Source: Marinobacter halotolerans (GTDB lineage: Bacteria; Pseudomonadota; Gammaproteobacteria; Pseudomonadales; Oleiphilaceae). From it: a stretch of DNA of 64,000 nucleotides. This document shows, piece by piece, positions 9,347 through 17,845 of the stretch. The stretch's first letter is position 1. Each line of letters begins with the position of its first letter. The stretch spans positions 1,240,001-1,304,000 of the forward strand of contig NZ_VMHP01000002.1 in NCBI RefSeq assembly GCF_008795985.1. Direction: 5' to 3'. Position numbers and translations under genes: made by a program. The notes beneath the pieces were generated by a model. The model did no database searches and was not told the DNA's origin. It saw only the letters and a program-made list of their open reading frames with translations.

Positions 9347-10228
9347 TTACGAATGCCCGAGTGCCGCGGCCAGTTTATCCTGGGTTTTGTTTTCGAAATC
9401 ACTGGCGTCATGCCGCTCTGGCAACTGCTTCTCCGGTTCGCCCCAGATGCGGTTGACCATCAGCCCCCGCTTGACCGCGGGCCGCTCGTCGATTTCATCC
9501 GCCCAGCGCATAACGTTCTTGTAGGTGTGGGCCTCCAGAAATTCCGCTGCCTCGTATACCCGGTTTTTCACCAGTGCGCCATACCAGGGCCAGATGGCCA
9601 TATCCGCAATGGTGTATTCGTCCCCGGCGATATAACGGTTGTTGGCGAGCTGACGATCCAGCACGTCCAGCTGACGCTTCACTTCCATGGTGTACCGGTT
9701 GATGGGGTATTCGTACTTCTCCGGTGCGTAGGCATAGAAATGCCCGAAACCGCCTCCCAGGAAAGGTGCGCTGCCCATCTGCCAGAACAACCAGTTCAGT
9801 GTTTCCGTTCTGCCGGCAATGTCTTTAGGCAGGAACTCACCGAACTTCTCCGCCAGATAAAGCATCATCGAGCCGGATTCGAAAATTCTGAGGGAAGGTT
9901 TGACGCTCTGGTCCACCATGGCCGGAATCTTGGAGTTGGGGTTAATCTCCACAAAGCCACTGCCGAACTGCTCGCCGTCTGGAATCTTGATCAGCCAGGC
10001 ATCGTACTCCGCTCCGGTAACGCCCTTTTCCAGCAGCTCTTCCAGCAAAATGGTGACCTTCACACCGTTGGGAGTGGCCAGTGAGTACAGCTGGAACGGG
10101 TGCTCGCCCACCGGCAGCTCTTTATCGTGGGTAGGACCCGCGATTGGCCGGTTGATGCTGGCAAACCGTCCGCCACTTTCCGAATCCCATTTCCAGACTC
10201 TGGGCGGCGTGTAAGTGCTGTCACTCAT
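9347..10228 (-). CDS. yghU: Glutathione S-transferase, YghU/Nu-class
   Basis: 293-residue protein starting MSDSTYTPPRVWKWDSESGG, closely resembling E. coli YghU, a Nu-class GST with disulfide-bond reductase and organic peroxidase activity that binds two glutathiones. Recognisable segments are NRPIAGPTHDKELPVG, LYSLATPNGVKVTILLEELL, PNSKIPAMVD, FESGSMMLYLAEKFG and the C-terminal ERHDASDFENKTQDK. The frame extends upstream to 10285, but ATG 10226-10228 has a GGAG eight bases before it and matches the family N-terminus. It is the first gene of a probable two-gene unit with the PQQ-type dehydrogenase (9-bp gap). Confidence 0.94.
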   Translation of the reverse strand: MSDSTYTPPRVWKWDSESGGRFASINRPIAGPTHDKELPVGEHPFQLYSLATPNGVKVTILLEELLEKGVTGAEYDAWLIKIPDGEQFGSGFVEINPNSKIPAMVDQSVKPSLRIFESGSMMLYLAEKFGEFLPKDIAGRTETLNWLFWQMGSAPFLGGGFGHFYAYAPEKYEYPINRYTMEVKRQLDVLDRQLANNRYIAGDEYTIADMAIWPWYGALVKNRVYEAAEFLEAHTYKNVMRWADEIDERPAVKRGLMVNRIWGEPEKQLPERHDASDFENKTQDKLAAALGHS

Positions 10229-10456
10229 AATGCTATCTCCGGTTCCGGCATGCGCGAACGCATGGGTTAGTGAAAAGTCATCCACAGTCTACGACGGATT
10301 TTGTTAACTGGGTGTCCTCAGGGAACAGAATTCAGGCCCGATACGCAATAGAAGCTTTCCACATTATCGTTCTGTGTCGATTTATTTTACATGTATGACA
10401 GGGATTCTGCTCCCCTCTCCCAGCAAGCCCCTTCCAGCGAATAGAAAAAATGCTTC

Positions 10457-10472
10457 TGGCACAAAATGTGTA
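10457..10472 (+). promoter_or_regulatory. Candidate sigma-54 promoter for first PEP-CTERM gene
   Basis: The sequence TGGCAC-N5-GTGTA matches the -24 element exactly and the -12 element (TTGCA) at three of five positions, with correct spacing. It lies about 55 bp upstream of the proposed GTG start at 10527. The match is partial; weight comes from a second, better copy ahead of the neighbouring PEP-CTERM gene and from the known sigma-54/PrsK-PrsR link of many exosortase systems. Confidence 0.4.
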
Positions 10473-10526
10473 TATGAATCAATTGATATGGAAATTTATA
10501 CATACAATAAACAACGGAGTTGCGTC

Positions 10527-11168
10527 GTGCGGAATGTTCTCTTCCTGTCTTTCTTGCTGGTTTCTTTTTCCTCTGTAGTCAATGCTGAAGTAATCGGGCT
10601 GGATATTGAAGCTAATGGCTCATTGCTGAACCCTGCATCACAAGCAACACAAAGTGATTACACCCTTGGATGGGAATTTTCGCTTGGCGAAGACGTTGTC
10701 CTGACCGCACTTGGTCTCTGGGACCAGGGCGCCGATGGCCTCAATATGCCGCAGACCGTCAGTCTCTGGCGGGTAAACGGCGATCTTCTTGCCTCTGCAC
10801 AGGTTTACGATTCGGCAATAGCAGTTGCTTCGGCCAGCGAACAGGGACAGTGGCTATTTACCGATGTAACCGACATTTTTCTTTCTGCCGGTAATTACGT
10901 CATCGGTGCTGACCGGCTGGAGGATTCACTGGACGCGGTTCAAAAAGGTAGCACCGGCATCTCCACCGATCCGAGACTGGCCTGGATCGAAGCCAGATAC
11001 GCCGGACTCGACAAGTTCGGGTTTCCCGGCGAAACCGCCAGCGGTAGCCAGTATTTCGGACCAAACCTGATGCTCAGGAGCGTGAGTGTTCCCGAACCGG
11101 GCACTCTGGGGATTCTGGGGGTCAGCCTTGCGGGGCTTTGGATGGCCAGAAGGCGCGAGACCAAGTGA
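10527..11168 (+). CDS. PEP-CTERM exported protein with DUF4082-like domain
   Basis: 213 residues if started at GTG 10527, which has CGGAG seven bases upstream and gives an immediate signal peptide (MRNVLFLSFLLVSFSSVVNA). ATG 10488 or 10374 would add a less signal-like N-terminus. The mature part resembles DUF4082-type beta-rich domains (GWEFSLGEDVVLTALGLWD, NYVIGADRLE). The C-terminus is a PEP-CTERM sorting signal: VPEPGTLGILGV, a hydrophobic helix and MARRRETK. Such proteins are processed by exosortase and placed in the envelope or exopolysaccharide; no exosortase gene is in this window. A second PEP-CTERM gene follows. Function is unknown beyond sorting. Confidence 0.85.
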   Translation: MRNVLFLSFLLVSFSSVVNAEVIGLDIEANGSLLNPASQATQSDYTLGWEFSLGEDVVLTALGLWDQGADGLNMPQTVSLWRVNGDLLASAQVYDSAIAVASASEQGQWLFTDVTDIFLSAGNYVIGADRLEDSLDAVQKGSTGISTDPRLAWIEARYAGLDKFGFPGETASGSQYFGPNLMLRSVSVPEPGTLGILGVSLAGLWMARRRETK

Positions 11169-11186
11169 TCTACACGGTGGCTTATT

Positions 11187-11217
11187 AACCGGAATCACTG
11201 GCATGACGGTTTTTTTT
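11187..11217 (+). terminator. Weak Rho-independent terminator candidate
   Basis: AACCG (11187-11191) pairs with CGGTT (11207-11211) across a 15-base loop and runs into eight T residues (11210-11217), just after the first PEP-CTERM gene. The stem is short, so termination may be partial. Confidence 0.4.
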
Positions 11218-11284
11218 ACACCTTTGCGCAAGAGCTTTGAACAATCTTTGCACAGGCCTCTGTAAATAAATGCATTTTTATATT

Positions 11285-11300
11285 TGGCCTGACTAATGCA
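11285..11300 (+). promoter_or_regulatory. Candidate sigma-54 promoter for second PEP-CTERM gene
   Basis: The sequence TGGCCT-GACTA-ATGCA has GG and GC at the required 10-base separation and matches TGGCAC-N5-TTGCA at most positions. Initiation would fall near 11311, giving a leader of about 55 nt before the start at 11367. Upstream 11220-11284 is A+T-rich, as is usual for enhancer-dependent promoters. Confidence 0.5.
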
Positions 11301-11366
11301 GTAAAACAACGAGAAGAGTTTCTAGCCATTCCGGCTCTAGAAAACGGACATTACTGGAGTATGAAA

Positions 11367-12029
11367 ATGATCAACCATCGGTTGTTAATGGACACGCTAA
11401 AGGTTTCAGCCGTATTGCTCAGCTTCGGGTTGATGAGTAGTGGGGCCAATGCTGCTCCGATTTATTGCAGCAGTGGTCCAAGTCAATTCAGCGTTAATGA
11501 TGTCACCTGGGACGGTAGCGCAGCGGACGATTGCTATTTTGATGATGGTGAGAGTAGTGCTGGTGGCGGCAATCCCGTAGATCCCTATGAAAATGACTGG
11601 GGAACGTTCACGTCTATCGCCAAGCAAGACGGAAGTGGAAGTTCCTCAGGCTCGATTGCCGGAGTGAATTTCTCGATTGAAGGCGATATCAATTCAACGT
11701 CAGGAAATTGGTCCTTAACGTGGCTAGCGGCAGATCCTGCTGATTTACCACTGACTCTGGACTTTTTTATTGCCTTCAAAGGCAGTAATTCCCATGTCTC
11801 TTACCTGTTCGAAGATGTCATGTTTACAAGCAATCCGTTGAACGGCAGCGGAACATTCGAGATTAAATTGACTACGGGAAAAACCAGCATCCCTGCGTTA
11901 TCAAACATCAATTTTTTCGCGAAAGTCGGCACACCTGTTGAGGTTCCAGAGCCCGGCACCATTGCACTTATGGCGGTTGGACTGGCAGGCCTTGTGGTAG
12001 CCCGTCGTCGCAAGACATCGGTTCAATAA
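11367..12029 (+). CDS. PEP-CTERM exported protein
   Basis: 220 residues from ATG 11367, which sits seven bases after GGAG (11356-11359); the alternative ATG 11361 is only one base from that site. The signal peptide is about residues 1-30 (VSAVLLSFGLMSSGANA). The mature region is Ser/Gly/Asp-rich and largely beta, with no domain I recognise. It ends VPEPGTIALMAVGLAGLVVARRRKTSVQ (PEP motif, transmembrane helix, basic tail), a textbook exosortase sorting signal. It is separated from the first PEP-CTERM gene by a weak terminator and its own candidate promoter, so the two are probably co-regulated but separately transcribed. Confidence 0.87.
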   Translation: MINHRLLMDTLKVSAVLLSFGLMSSGANAAPIYCSSGPSQFSVNDVTWDGSAADDCYFDDGESSAGGGNPVDPYENDWGTFTSIAKQDGSGSSSGSIAGVNFSIEGDINSTSGNWSLTWLAADPADLPLTLDFFIAFKGSNSHVSYLFEDVMFTSNPLNGSGTFEIKLTTGKTSIPALSNINFFAKVGTPVEVPEPGTIALMAVGLAGLVVARRRKTSVQ

Positions 12030-12063
12030 CCTTCGCTTTCATAGCAAAGGTGTTCTGAGAAGC

Positions 12064-12095
12064 AAAATGCCCCGGGTTTTCCCGGGGCATTTTTT
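12064..12095. terminator. Strong bidirectional Rho-independent terminator
   Basis: AATGCCCCGGG, a TTTT loop and CCCGGGGCATT form an 11-bp near-perfect stem followed by T residues on + and, by symmetry, on -. It lies between the convergent second PEP-CTERM gene and phhB and can end transcription of both. Confidence 0.92.
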
Positions 12096-12126
12096 ATGCA
12101 CGGAACAAATTAGTCGTAGCCGCACG

Positions 12127-12468
12127 CTATGCGTTAAACGCCTCATCTGTGCGCGCTGCCATAATAAAGTCATTCTTGTGCAGCCCGTGAATCTCATGGC
12201 TCCACCAGTGCACCGTCACCTTTCCGTATTCCAGAATAATCACCGGATGGTGGTCCACTTCTTCCGCCAGATCCCCTACCTTGTTGGTAAACGCCTGGGC
12301 CTGGGCAAAGTTCTTGAGCTTGAACGTGCGCTTTAACTGTTCCTCGCCGTCGACTTCCACAATCTCCCAGTCCGGAACATTCGCGCCCAGCGACTGCTTC
12401 TCTTCTTCCGTCGCTTTCGGTGCATCGGGGCTGCAGGCCTCGCACTGTTGCTTCGACAGATCGCTCAT
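12127..12468 (-). CDS. phhB: Pterin-4a-carbinolamine dehydratase
   Basis: Dehydrates 4a-hydroxytetrahydrobiopterin, recycling the cofactor of phenylalanine hydroxylase. 113 residues, normal family length, with the signature [28 protein letters not shown] in two blocks (the DHHP active-site histidines and the HWWSH segment) around residues 67-95. An AGGAG lies seven bases before ATG 12468. No phhA is next to it in this window, so it stands alone. It is divergent from the SOS operon imuA-imuB-dnaE2, with 136 bp between the starts. Confidence 0.95.
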   Translation of the reverse strand: MSDLSKQQCEACSPDAPKATEEEKQSLGANVPDWEIVEVDGEEQLKRTFKLKNFAQAQAFTNKVGDLAEEVDHHPVIILEYGKVTVHWWSHEIHGLHKNDFIMAARTDEAFNA

Positions 12469-12546
12469 TTCAGTCTCCTTTTCTGTGCTGCTTTTGCAAG
12501 TGACATTACAAGGGTGGGCGCGAGCACTCCTTTTATCAACCGGCGC

Positions 12547-12575
12547 TTGAAATCACTGACCGTTCAGAATACTGT
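12547..12575 (+). promoter_or_regulatory. Predicted sigma-70 promoter of imuA operon
   Basis: TTGAAA (12547-12552), a 17-base spacer and TACTGT (12570-12575). The -10 hexamer is also the first half-site of the LexA box, so repressor binding would occlude RNA polymerase. Confidence 0.6.
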
Positions 12576-12589
12576 ATATTTAAACAGTA
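12570..12589 (+). promoter_or_regulatory. LexA (SOS) operator
   Basis: TACTGTATAT/TTAAACAGTA: both CTGT and ACAG half-sites are intact with an 8-base A+T spacer, and the box differs from the E. coli consensus at only two central positions. It lies 15 bp before the imuA start, so the cassette is expected to be induced by DNA damage. Confidence 0.95.
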
Positions 12590-12604
12590 TTTCTGGAATT
12601 TCCC

Positions 12605-13294
12605 ATGAGCAAGATTCTGAACACGCTGATGCAGGACGACCGCATCTGGCAGGGCCGCAGGCACAGACAAAGTACACAACCAGCAGAGCCCACCGGCTAC
12701 CAGGTGCTGGACAACCAGCTCGGTGGCATTGGCTGGCCGCGGGGCGCGCTGAGCGAATGCCTGCTGGACGCCCATGGCATCGGAGAACTGCACCTGTTGC
12801 TGCCACTGATGCAAAGGCTGACCGCAAGCCGCAAAACCGTATTCTGGTTGAACCCTCCCCATACGCCCTATGCCCCGGCGCTGGCCAGGGAAGGTATCGA
12901 TCTGGACCAGGTTGTTATGGTTCATACCCGTGACGACAGCGACTTCCTCTGGACACTTGAAAACTGTCTGCGCTCACCGGTGACCGGGCTGGTCATGGCC
13001 TGGCCCGGCAAACTGATGTCCAGGGACATAAGACGACTGCAGCTGGCAGCCGAAGCAGGCAGCAATGTATGCGTTCTGTTCCGGGAACGCCACTATGCCG
13101 GGCAGAACTCCCCTGCAGCCCTGCGGCTTGATCTGGAGCCGGACCAGCAACAGAACCTGACCATCAACATTATCAAGCGGCGGGGTAGCTGGCCCGGCCA
13201 GCACTGTGCTCTGACAATGGGTCACCGGGCCGACCTGTCTTTCTGCGAGGCGCCCCGTATTGTTCAGGGACCCTGGCCCGATTCCGGGCGTTAA
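12605..13294 (+). CDS. imuA: ImuA, SOS mutagenesis cassette protein (SulA/RecA-like)
   Basis: First gene of the imuA-imuB-dnaE2 translesion cassette. 229 residues with a degenerate RecA-like fold: the start of the core reads GYQVLDNQLGGIGWPRGALSE (about 31-51) and the strands VFWLNPP and GLVMAWPG follow. The Walker A lysine is not obvious, as in other short proteobacterial ImuA (formerly SulA-like) proteins. In studied species ImuA supports the ImuB-DnaE2 mutasome in damage-induced mutagenesis. ImuB starts 7 bp after the stop. The LexA box is immediately upstream. Confidence 0.9.
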   Translation: MSKILNTLMQDDRIWQGRRHRQSTQPAEPTGYQVLDNQLGGIGWPRGALSECLLDAHGIGELHLLLPLMQRLTASRKTVFWLNPPHTPYAPALAREGIDLDQVVMVHTRDDSDFLWTLENCLRSPVTGLVMAWPGKLMSRDIRRLQLAAEAGSNVCVLFRERHYAGQNSPAALRLDLEPDQQQNLTINIIKRRGSWPGQHCALTMGHRADLSFCEAPRIVQGPWPDSGR

Positions 13295-13301
13295 TGTCAC
13301 C

Positions 13302-14723
13302 ATGCTCTGGCTCTACCTGCACTTCCCTCACCTGTTGCTGGACCACCTCCGCCGTTCCCATGAAAACCAGGGAGCCCTGGCGGTTGTGGAAGGTGCTGGC
13401 CATAAAATCATCCAGGCCTGCCCCTCTGCAAAAGCACAGGGTGTGCGTGCGGGTATGCGCCTGAAAACCGCCCTGAGCCTGAGCCCGGAACTGCATATCG
13501 TGCAGGCAGACGAACAGCAGGAAGCGCGAATTCTGGAAGATCAGGCCCGCTGGCTGTATCGCTATGCCGCCTATATCGTACCGGTGCCGCCGGATGGCCT
13601 GCTGGCTGAGATAGGCAGCCTGCAGAAGCTGTATGGTGGCCTGCCTGCGGTCTGGCAAACGGTGGAACAGGGCCTGAACGAGCGGCAGCTCAATGCCTGG
13701 ATTGCCATCGGCCACACCCCCCTGGCCGCCCGCCTGATTGCCCGTACCGGCCAGGGCGAGTGCACCGCCGATACCGGCCATATAATGCGCACACTGAACC
13801 GGCTGTCCCTGTTCGATGCCGGCTTTGACGATCAGTCCTGCCTCAGGCTCCAGCGCCTGGGCCTGAACACCCTGGGGGAAGTGTTCACCCTGCCAGCTGC
13901 AGAGCTGGCAAAACGGCTTTCGCCAGAACTGCTGGCCCGGACCCAGAAGATTCAGGGCACACGAGCAGACCCGCAAACATCCTGGCAACCGCCCCATCGA
14001 TTTCGCCAGCAGGCAGACTTTGTGCAGGAAATCGAGCATGCCCAGGGGCTGCTGTTCCCGCTTCAACGCATACTCCGGGAACTGGAAGACGATCTCTGCT
14101 GGCGGCAGCAGGATACCGACAGCCTGCTACTGGTACTGCAACACCGCCATGAAGAGCCCACCCGACTGCGTATCCGCACGTCCGGCCCCGAACATCGGGC
14201 AGAGACCTTTCTCAAGCTGAGCCAGATACGGTTCGAGCAACATCCTCTGCGGGCGCCAGTCATTGCAATCATTCTGTCAGTGAACCGCTTTATTCCACGT
14301 GAAGCACCGGATGAGCGGGACCTGCTGGGAGAGACACAGGACCTCAATGAAGCCTGGCATACCCTGATCAGCCGCTTACAGGCCAGGCTTGGCAGTGATT
14401 CCCTGAGACAACTTTCGCCCCAGGCGGACCATCGTCCGGAACGGGCCTGGTCCGCTTCGGATGTTATCCGGAACAGTCACCGGCGGGCGCACGTTGAATC
14501 CAGCCAATTGCCGAGGCGGCCGCTCTGGCTTTTGAAAGGCCCACAACCCCTGACAGAGCCGCCGGCCACCTGGTTTTCCGGGCCGGAACGAATCAGCGGC
14601 GGCTGGTGGGACGGGCAACGGGTACACCGGGATTACTATATTGCGCAACTGCACACCGGCCAGCTGGCCTGGGTGTTTCACGATGCCCGAGACGGCTGGT
14701 TCGTCCATGGATGGTTTGGCTGA
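13302..14723 (+). CDS. imuB: ImuB, inactive Y-family polymerase homologue
   Basis: 473 residues from ATG 13302 (MLWLYLHFPHLLLD). The Y-family palm, fingers and little-finger regions can be followed (ALAVVEGAGHKIIQACPSAKA; GVRAGMRLKTA; IAIGHTPLAARLIAR). The first catalytic Asp of active Y-family enzymes (motif DxNxFF) is replaced by LHFPHLL, and the later SxDE motif appears as AEIGSLQKLYGG, so it should lack polymerase activity. Known role: adaptor joining DnaE2, RecA/ImuA and the beta clamp at lesions. I could not find a convincing QLxLF clamp motif. Its TGA overlaps the dnaE2 ATG (TGATG), suggesting translational coupling. Confidence 0.9.
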   Translation: MLWLYLHFPHLLLDHLRRSHENQGALAVVEGAGHKIIQACPSAKAQGVRAGMRLKTALSLSPELHIVQADEQQEARILEDQARWLYRYAAYIVPVPPDGLLAEIGSLQKLYGGLPAVWQTVEQGLNERQLNAWIAIGHTPLAARLIARTGQGECTADTGHIMRTLNRLSLFDAGFDDQSCLRLQRLGLNTLGEVFTLPAAELAKRLSPELLARTQKIQGTRADPQTSWQPPHRFRQQADFVQEIEHAQGLLFPLQRILRELEDDLCWRQQDTDSLLLVLQHRHEEPTRLRIRTSGPEHRAETFLKLSQIRFEQHPLRAPVIAIILSVNRFIPREAPDERDLLGETQDLNEAWHTLISRLQARLGSDSLRQLSPQADHRPERAWSASDVIRNSHRRAHVESSQLPRRPLWLLKGPQPLTEPPATWFSGPERISGGWWDGQRVHRDYYIAQLHTGQLAWVFHDARDGWFVHGWFG

Positions 14724-17700
14724 TGCACAATGCCGCTTACGCTGAGCTTTTCTGCTTCAGCAACTTCACCTTTCTGACGGGGGCATCCCACCCTCATGAA
14801 CTCTCCGAGCGGGCACTGGCGCTGGGGTATCAGGCACTGGCGATCACCGATGTCTGCTCTGTCGCGGGCATTCCCCGGGCGTGGGCGGCGGTCAGGGATC
14901 AGCCGATCAAACTGATTACCGGAAGCTGGTTTACGCTGGAGGATGCTCCCCCCGGGGCGATCAGCCCCTGTTTTATTCTGCTGGCGAAAACCCGGAAAGG
15001 CTACGGCCAGCTCTGCCAACTGATCACCACCGCCCGACGCCGGGCGGATAAAGGGCAGTTCCGGCTGTTTGCAGCCGATGTGGAAACCCACAACCTGAGC
15101 GACTGTCTCTGCCTGTGGCTGCCGCCTTCGCCCGCGGAAGCCGATGCTGACCAGGCGCTGGCCTGTGGCGAATGGTTGAATCGTCTGTTTGATCCGGGGT
15201 TCTGGATTGCCGCATCCCGCTGCCTGGAACCCGGCGAGAAGCAGCAGCTGGCAAGGATTCGATGGCTCGCCGACCATCTGCGCTGCCCCATCACCGCCAC
15301 GGGTGAAGTGCACATGCATAAGCGGGAAAGGCAGCCGTTGCAGGATGTGCTGACCGCCCTTCGCCATCGCACCCCCCTGGAACAGGCCGGCCACTGCCTG
15401 TTCCAGAATGGCGAGCGTTACCTGCGCCCACTGCCGGTGCTGACAAAACTGTTCCCTGCCGCCTGGCTGGAAGAAACCGTGACCATTGCCAATCAATGCA
15501 CGTTCGAGCCCGGCAGCCTTCGCTACGAATACCCGCCGGATCTGGTGCCGGAAGGCGGTACGCCGGCCGGTTATCTGAAGCAACTGACTCGTGAAGGTGA
15601 AAAACGGCGCTACCCGGAAGGAACCCCGTTAAAAGTCCAGGGGCTGATCCGCAAGGAACTGGCCCTGATCTCCGAGATGGCTTACGAACACTATTTTCTG
15701 ACCATCCACGATATCGTTGCCTTTGCGCGCAGCCAGGGCATTCTCTGCCAGGGCCGGGGCTCGGCCGCCAATTCCGCGGTGTGCTATTGCCTGGGCATTA
15801 CCGAAGTGAACCCGGCCCGGGTGGAACTGCTGTTCGAACGCTTTATTTCCAGAGACCGGAACGAGCCGCCGGATATTGACGTGGATTTCGAGCACCAGCG
15901 CCGCGAGGAAGTCATCCAGTATATCTACCGGCGTTACGGCCGGGAGCGGGCAGCCCTGGCGGCAACGGTCATTCGCTACCGCCCCAAAAGCGCCATCCGC
16001 GACGTCGGCAAGGCTCTGGGCTTCGACCCTGCCCTGATAGAACAGCTGCTGGACGGCATCGACTGGCGCGACAGGGCCACTGACTGGCGCCAGCAGATTC
16101 TGGACAAACACTTGACCCGGAACCCCAAAACCGCCGATCAGTTTTTCATTCTGGTGAATACCCTGCTGGGTTTCCCCCGACATTTATCCCAGCACGTAGG
16201 TGGATTTGTCATCAGCGCCGGCCCCCTGGCTGATCTGGTGCCGGTGGAAAACGCTGCCATGGCCGACCGGACGGTCATCCAGTGGGACAAGGACGACCTG
16301 GAAAGCCTGGGCCTGATGAAAGTCGACGTGCTTGCCCTGGGCATGCTTTCTGCCATTCGTCGGGCACTGGAACTGATCAGTGAACAGCGAGGCGAAGACT
16401 TCCGTATCCAGGATGTACCCCAGGAAGACAAGGCCACCTACCAGATGCTCCAGCAGGGCGACAGCATAGGCGTCTTCCAGGTGGAATCCCGCGCCCAGAT
16501 CAACATGCTGCCGCGCCTGAAACCTGCCACCTATTACGACCTGGTGGTGGAAGTAGCGATTGTGCGTCCCGGCCCGATTCAGGGCGATATGGTGCACCCT
16601 TACCTTCGCCGGAAGCACGGCCTGGAGCCGGTGAACTATCCCAATGACGCCATTCGCAGCGTTCTTGAGCGCACGCTGGGAGTACCCATTTTTCAAGAAC
16701 AGGTGATCAAACTGGCCATGGTGGCCGCCGGGTTCTCTGCCGGTGAAGCCGACCAGTTAAGGCGTGCCATGGCCGCCTGGAAGTCCCACGGGGACCTGAC
16801 GCCTTTCCGGGAAAAGTTGATGGACGGCATGCTCGAACGGGGTCACGACGCCGAGTTCGCGGAACGCCTGTACCAGCAGATCTGTGGTTTTGGCGGCTAC
16901 GGTTTCCCGGAATCCCACGCTGCCAGCTTTGCCCTGCTGGTCTATGTCTCCGCCTGGATCAAACGTCACTACCCGGCCGCGTTTTACTGTGCGCTACTGA
17001 ACAGCCAGCCCATGGGTTTCTACTCGCCTTCACAGCTGGTGCAGGACGCCCGGCGCCATGATGTGGTGGTTCTTTCACCGGACGTAAACCACAGCCAGCC
17101 GGACCATACACTCGAGGGGCCGGATCGCCATCTGAGACTCGGCCTCCGACAGATTCAGGGACTGTCTGGTGAAGGTGCCGAGCGACTATTCCAGAACAGG
17201 CCTGCCGGCGGCTATCAAAGCACGGACGAAATTCGACGGCTTGCAGGCCTGAATCAGCGCGACCTGGAATTACTGGCCGGCGCCAACGCCATGCCGGATT
17301 TTACCGCCAACCGCCATCAGGCCTACTGGCAACTGCTTGGCCATGAACAGCCAAGTGCCCTGTTTGCAGCCGATGCGGCACCCGTATACGCCCCAGACAT
17401 CTGCCACCAGCTTCCCGAACCCACCGAAGGCCAGAATATTCTGGCCGACTACGCCAGCCAGGGACTCACATTGCAGCGACACCCGCTTGCCCTGCTTCGA
17501 GAACAGGGGCACCTGCATTTTTGTCACACGTCAGAACAGCTTAAAGACATCAAACCCGGCGTTCCGGTTCAGGTGGCAGGGCTGGTTACCGGCCGGCAGC
17601 GCCCGGGGACTGCCTCCGGCGTTACTTTCGTCACCCTGGAAGATGAAACCGGTAACGTGAATGTGGTGGTGTGGCTGGCTACGGCGCGCAAGCAGCGCAA

Positions 17701-17842
17701 GCCGCTGCTGACTGCGCGGTTATTACATGTGAAAGGTGTATTGGAAAGACAGGGGAATATTGTGCATGTAATGGCAGGGAAGCTGTCTGATCTTAGTCAC
17801 TTGATTAACAGCCTGCCGGTTCATGCCAGGAATTTTCACTAA
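14723..17842 (+). CDS. dnaE2: Error-prone DNA polymerase DnaE2 (ImuC)
   Basis: C-family polymerase performing translesion synthesis within the SOS mutasome. 1039 residues from ATG 14723 (MHNAAYAELFCFSNFTFLTGASHP); upstream in-frame starts would overlap imuB. An N-terminal PHP domain (about 1-270) is followed by the polymerase core with metal-binding PPDIDVDFEHQRREEV and KVDVLALGML, then helix-hairpin-helix (about 820-860) and OB-fold (about 945-1010, VQVAGLVTGRQRPGT...VTLEDETG) modules. It lacks the C-terminal tau-binding region of replicative DnaE and is about 120 residues shorter. Last gene of the LexA-controlled operon. Confidence 0.95.
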   Translation: MHNAAYAELFCFSNFTFLTGASHPHELSERALALGYQALAITDVCSVAGIPRAWAAVRDQPIKLITGSWFTLEDAPPGAISPCFILLAKTRKGYGQLCQLITTARRRADKGQFRLFAADVETHNLSDCLCLWLPPSPAEADADQALACGEWLNRLFDPGFWIAASRCLEPGEKQQLARIRWLADHLRCPITATGEVHMHKRERQPLQDVLTALRHRTPLEQAGHCLFQNGERYLRPLPVLTKLFPAAWLEETVTIANQCTFEPGSLRYEYPPDLVPEGGTPAGYLKQLTREGEKRRYPEGTPLKVQGLIRKELALISEMAYEHYFLTIHDIVAFARSQGILCQGRGSAANSAVCYCLGITEVNPARVELLFERFISRDRNEPPDIDVDFEHQRREEVIQYIYRRYGRERAALAATVIRYRPKSAIRDVGKALGFDPALIEQLLDGIDWRDRATDWRQQILDKHLTRNPKTADQFFILVNTLLGFPRHLSQHVGGFVISAGPLADLVPVENAAMADRTVIQWDKDDLESLGLMKVDVLALGMLSAIRRALELISEQRGEDFRIQDVPQEDKATYQMLQQGDSIGVFQVESRAQINMLPRLKPATYYDLVVEVAIVRPGPIQGDMVHPYLRRKHGLEPVNYPNDAIRSVLERTLGVPIFQEQVIKLAMVAAGFSAGEADQLRRAMAAWKSHGDLTPFREKLMDGMLERGHDAEFAERLYQQICGFGGYGFPESHAASFALLVYVSAWIKRHYPAAFYCALLNSQPMGFYSPSQLVQDARRHDVVVLSPDVNHSQPDHTLEGPDRHLRLGLRQIQGLSGEGAERLFQNRPAGGYQSTDEIRRLAGLNQRDLELLAGANAMPDFTANRHQAYWQLLGHEQPSALFAADAAPVYAPDICHQLPEPTEGQNILADYASQGLTLQRHPLALLREQGHLHFCHTSEQLKDIKPGVPVQVAGLVTGRQRPGTASGVTFVTLEDETGNVNVVVWLATARKQRKPLLTARLLHVKGVLERQGNIVHVMAGKLSDLSHLINSLPVHARNFH

Positions 17843-17845
17843 GTT

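Noticed and set aside
11200..11215. Alternative sigma-54 site TGGCATGACGGTTTTT
   Set aside because: The -24 part fits but the -12 GC is missing, and the same bases form the probable terminator of the first PEP-CTERM gene.
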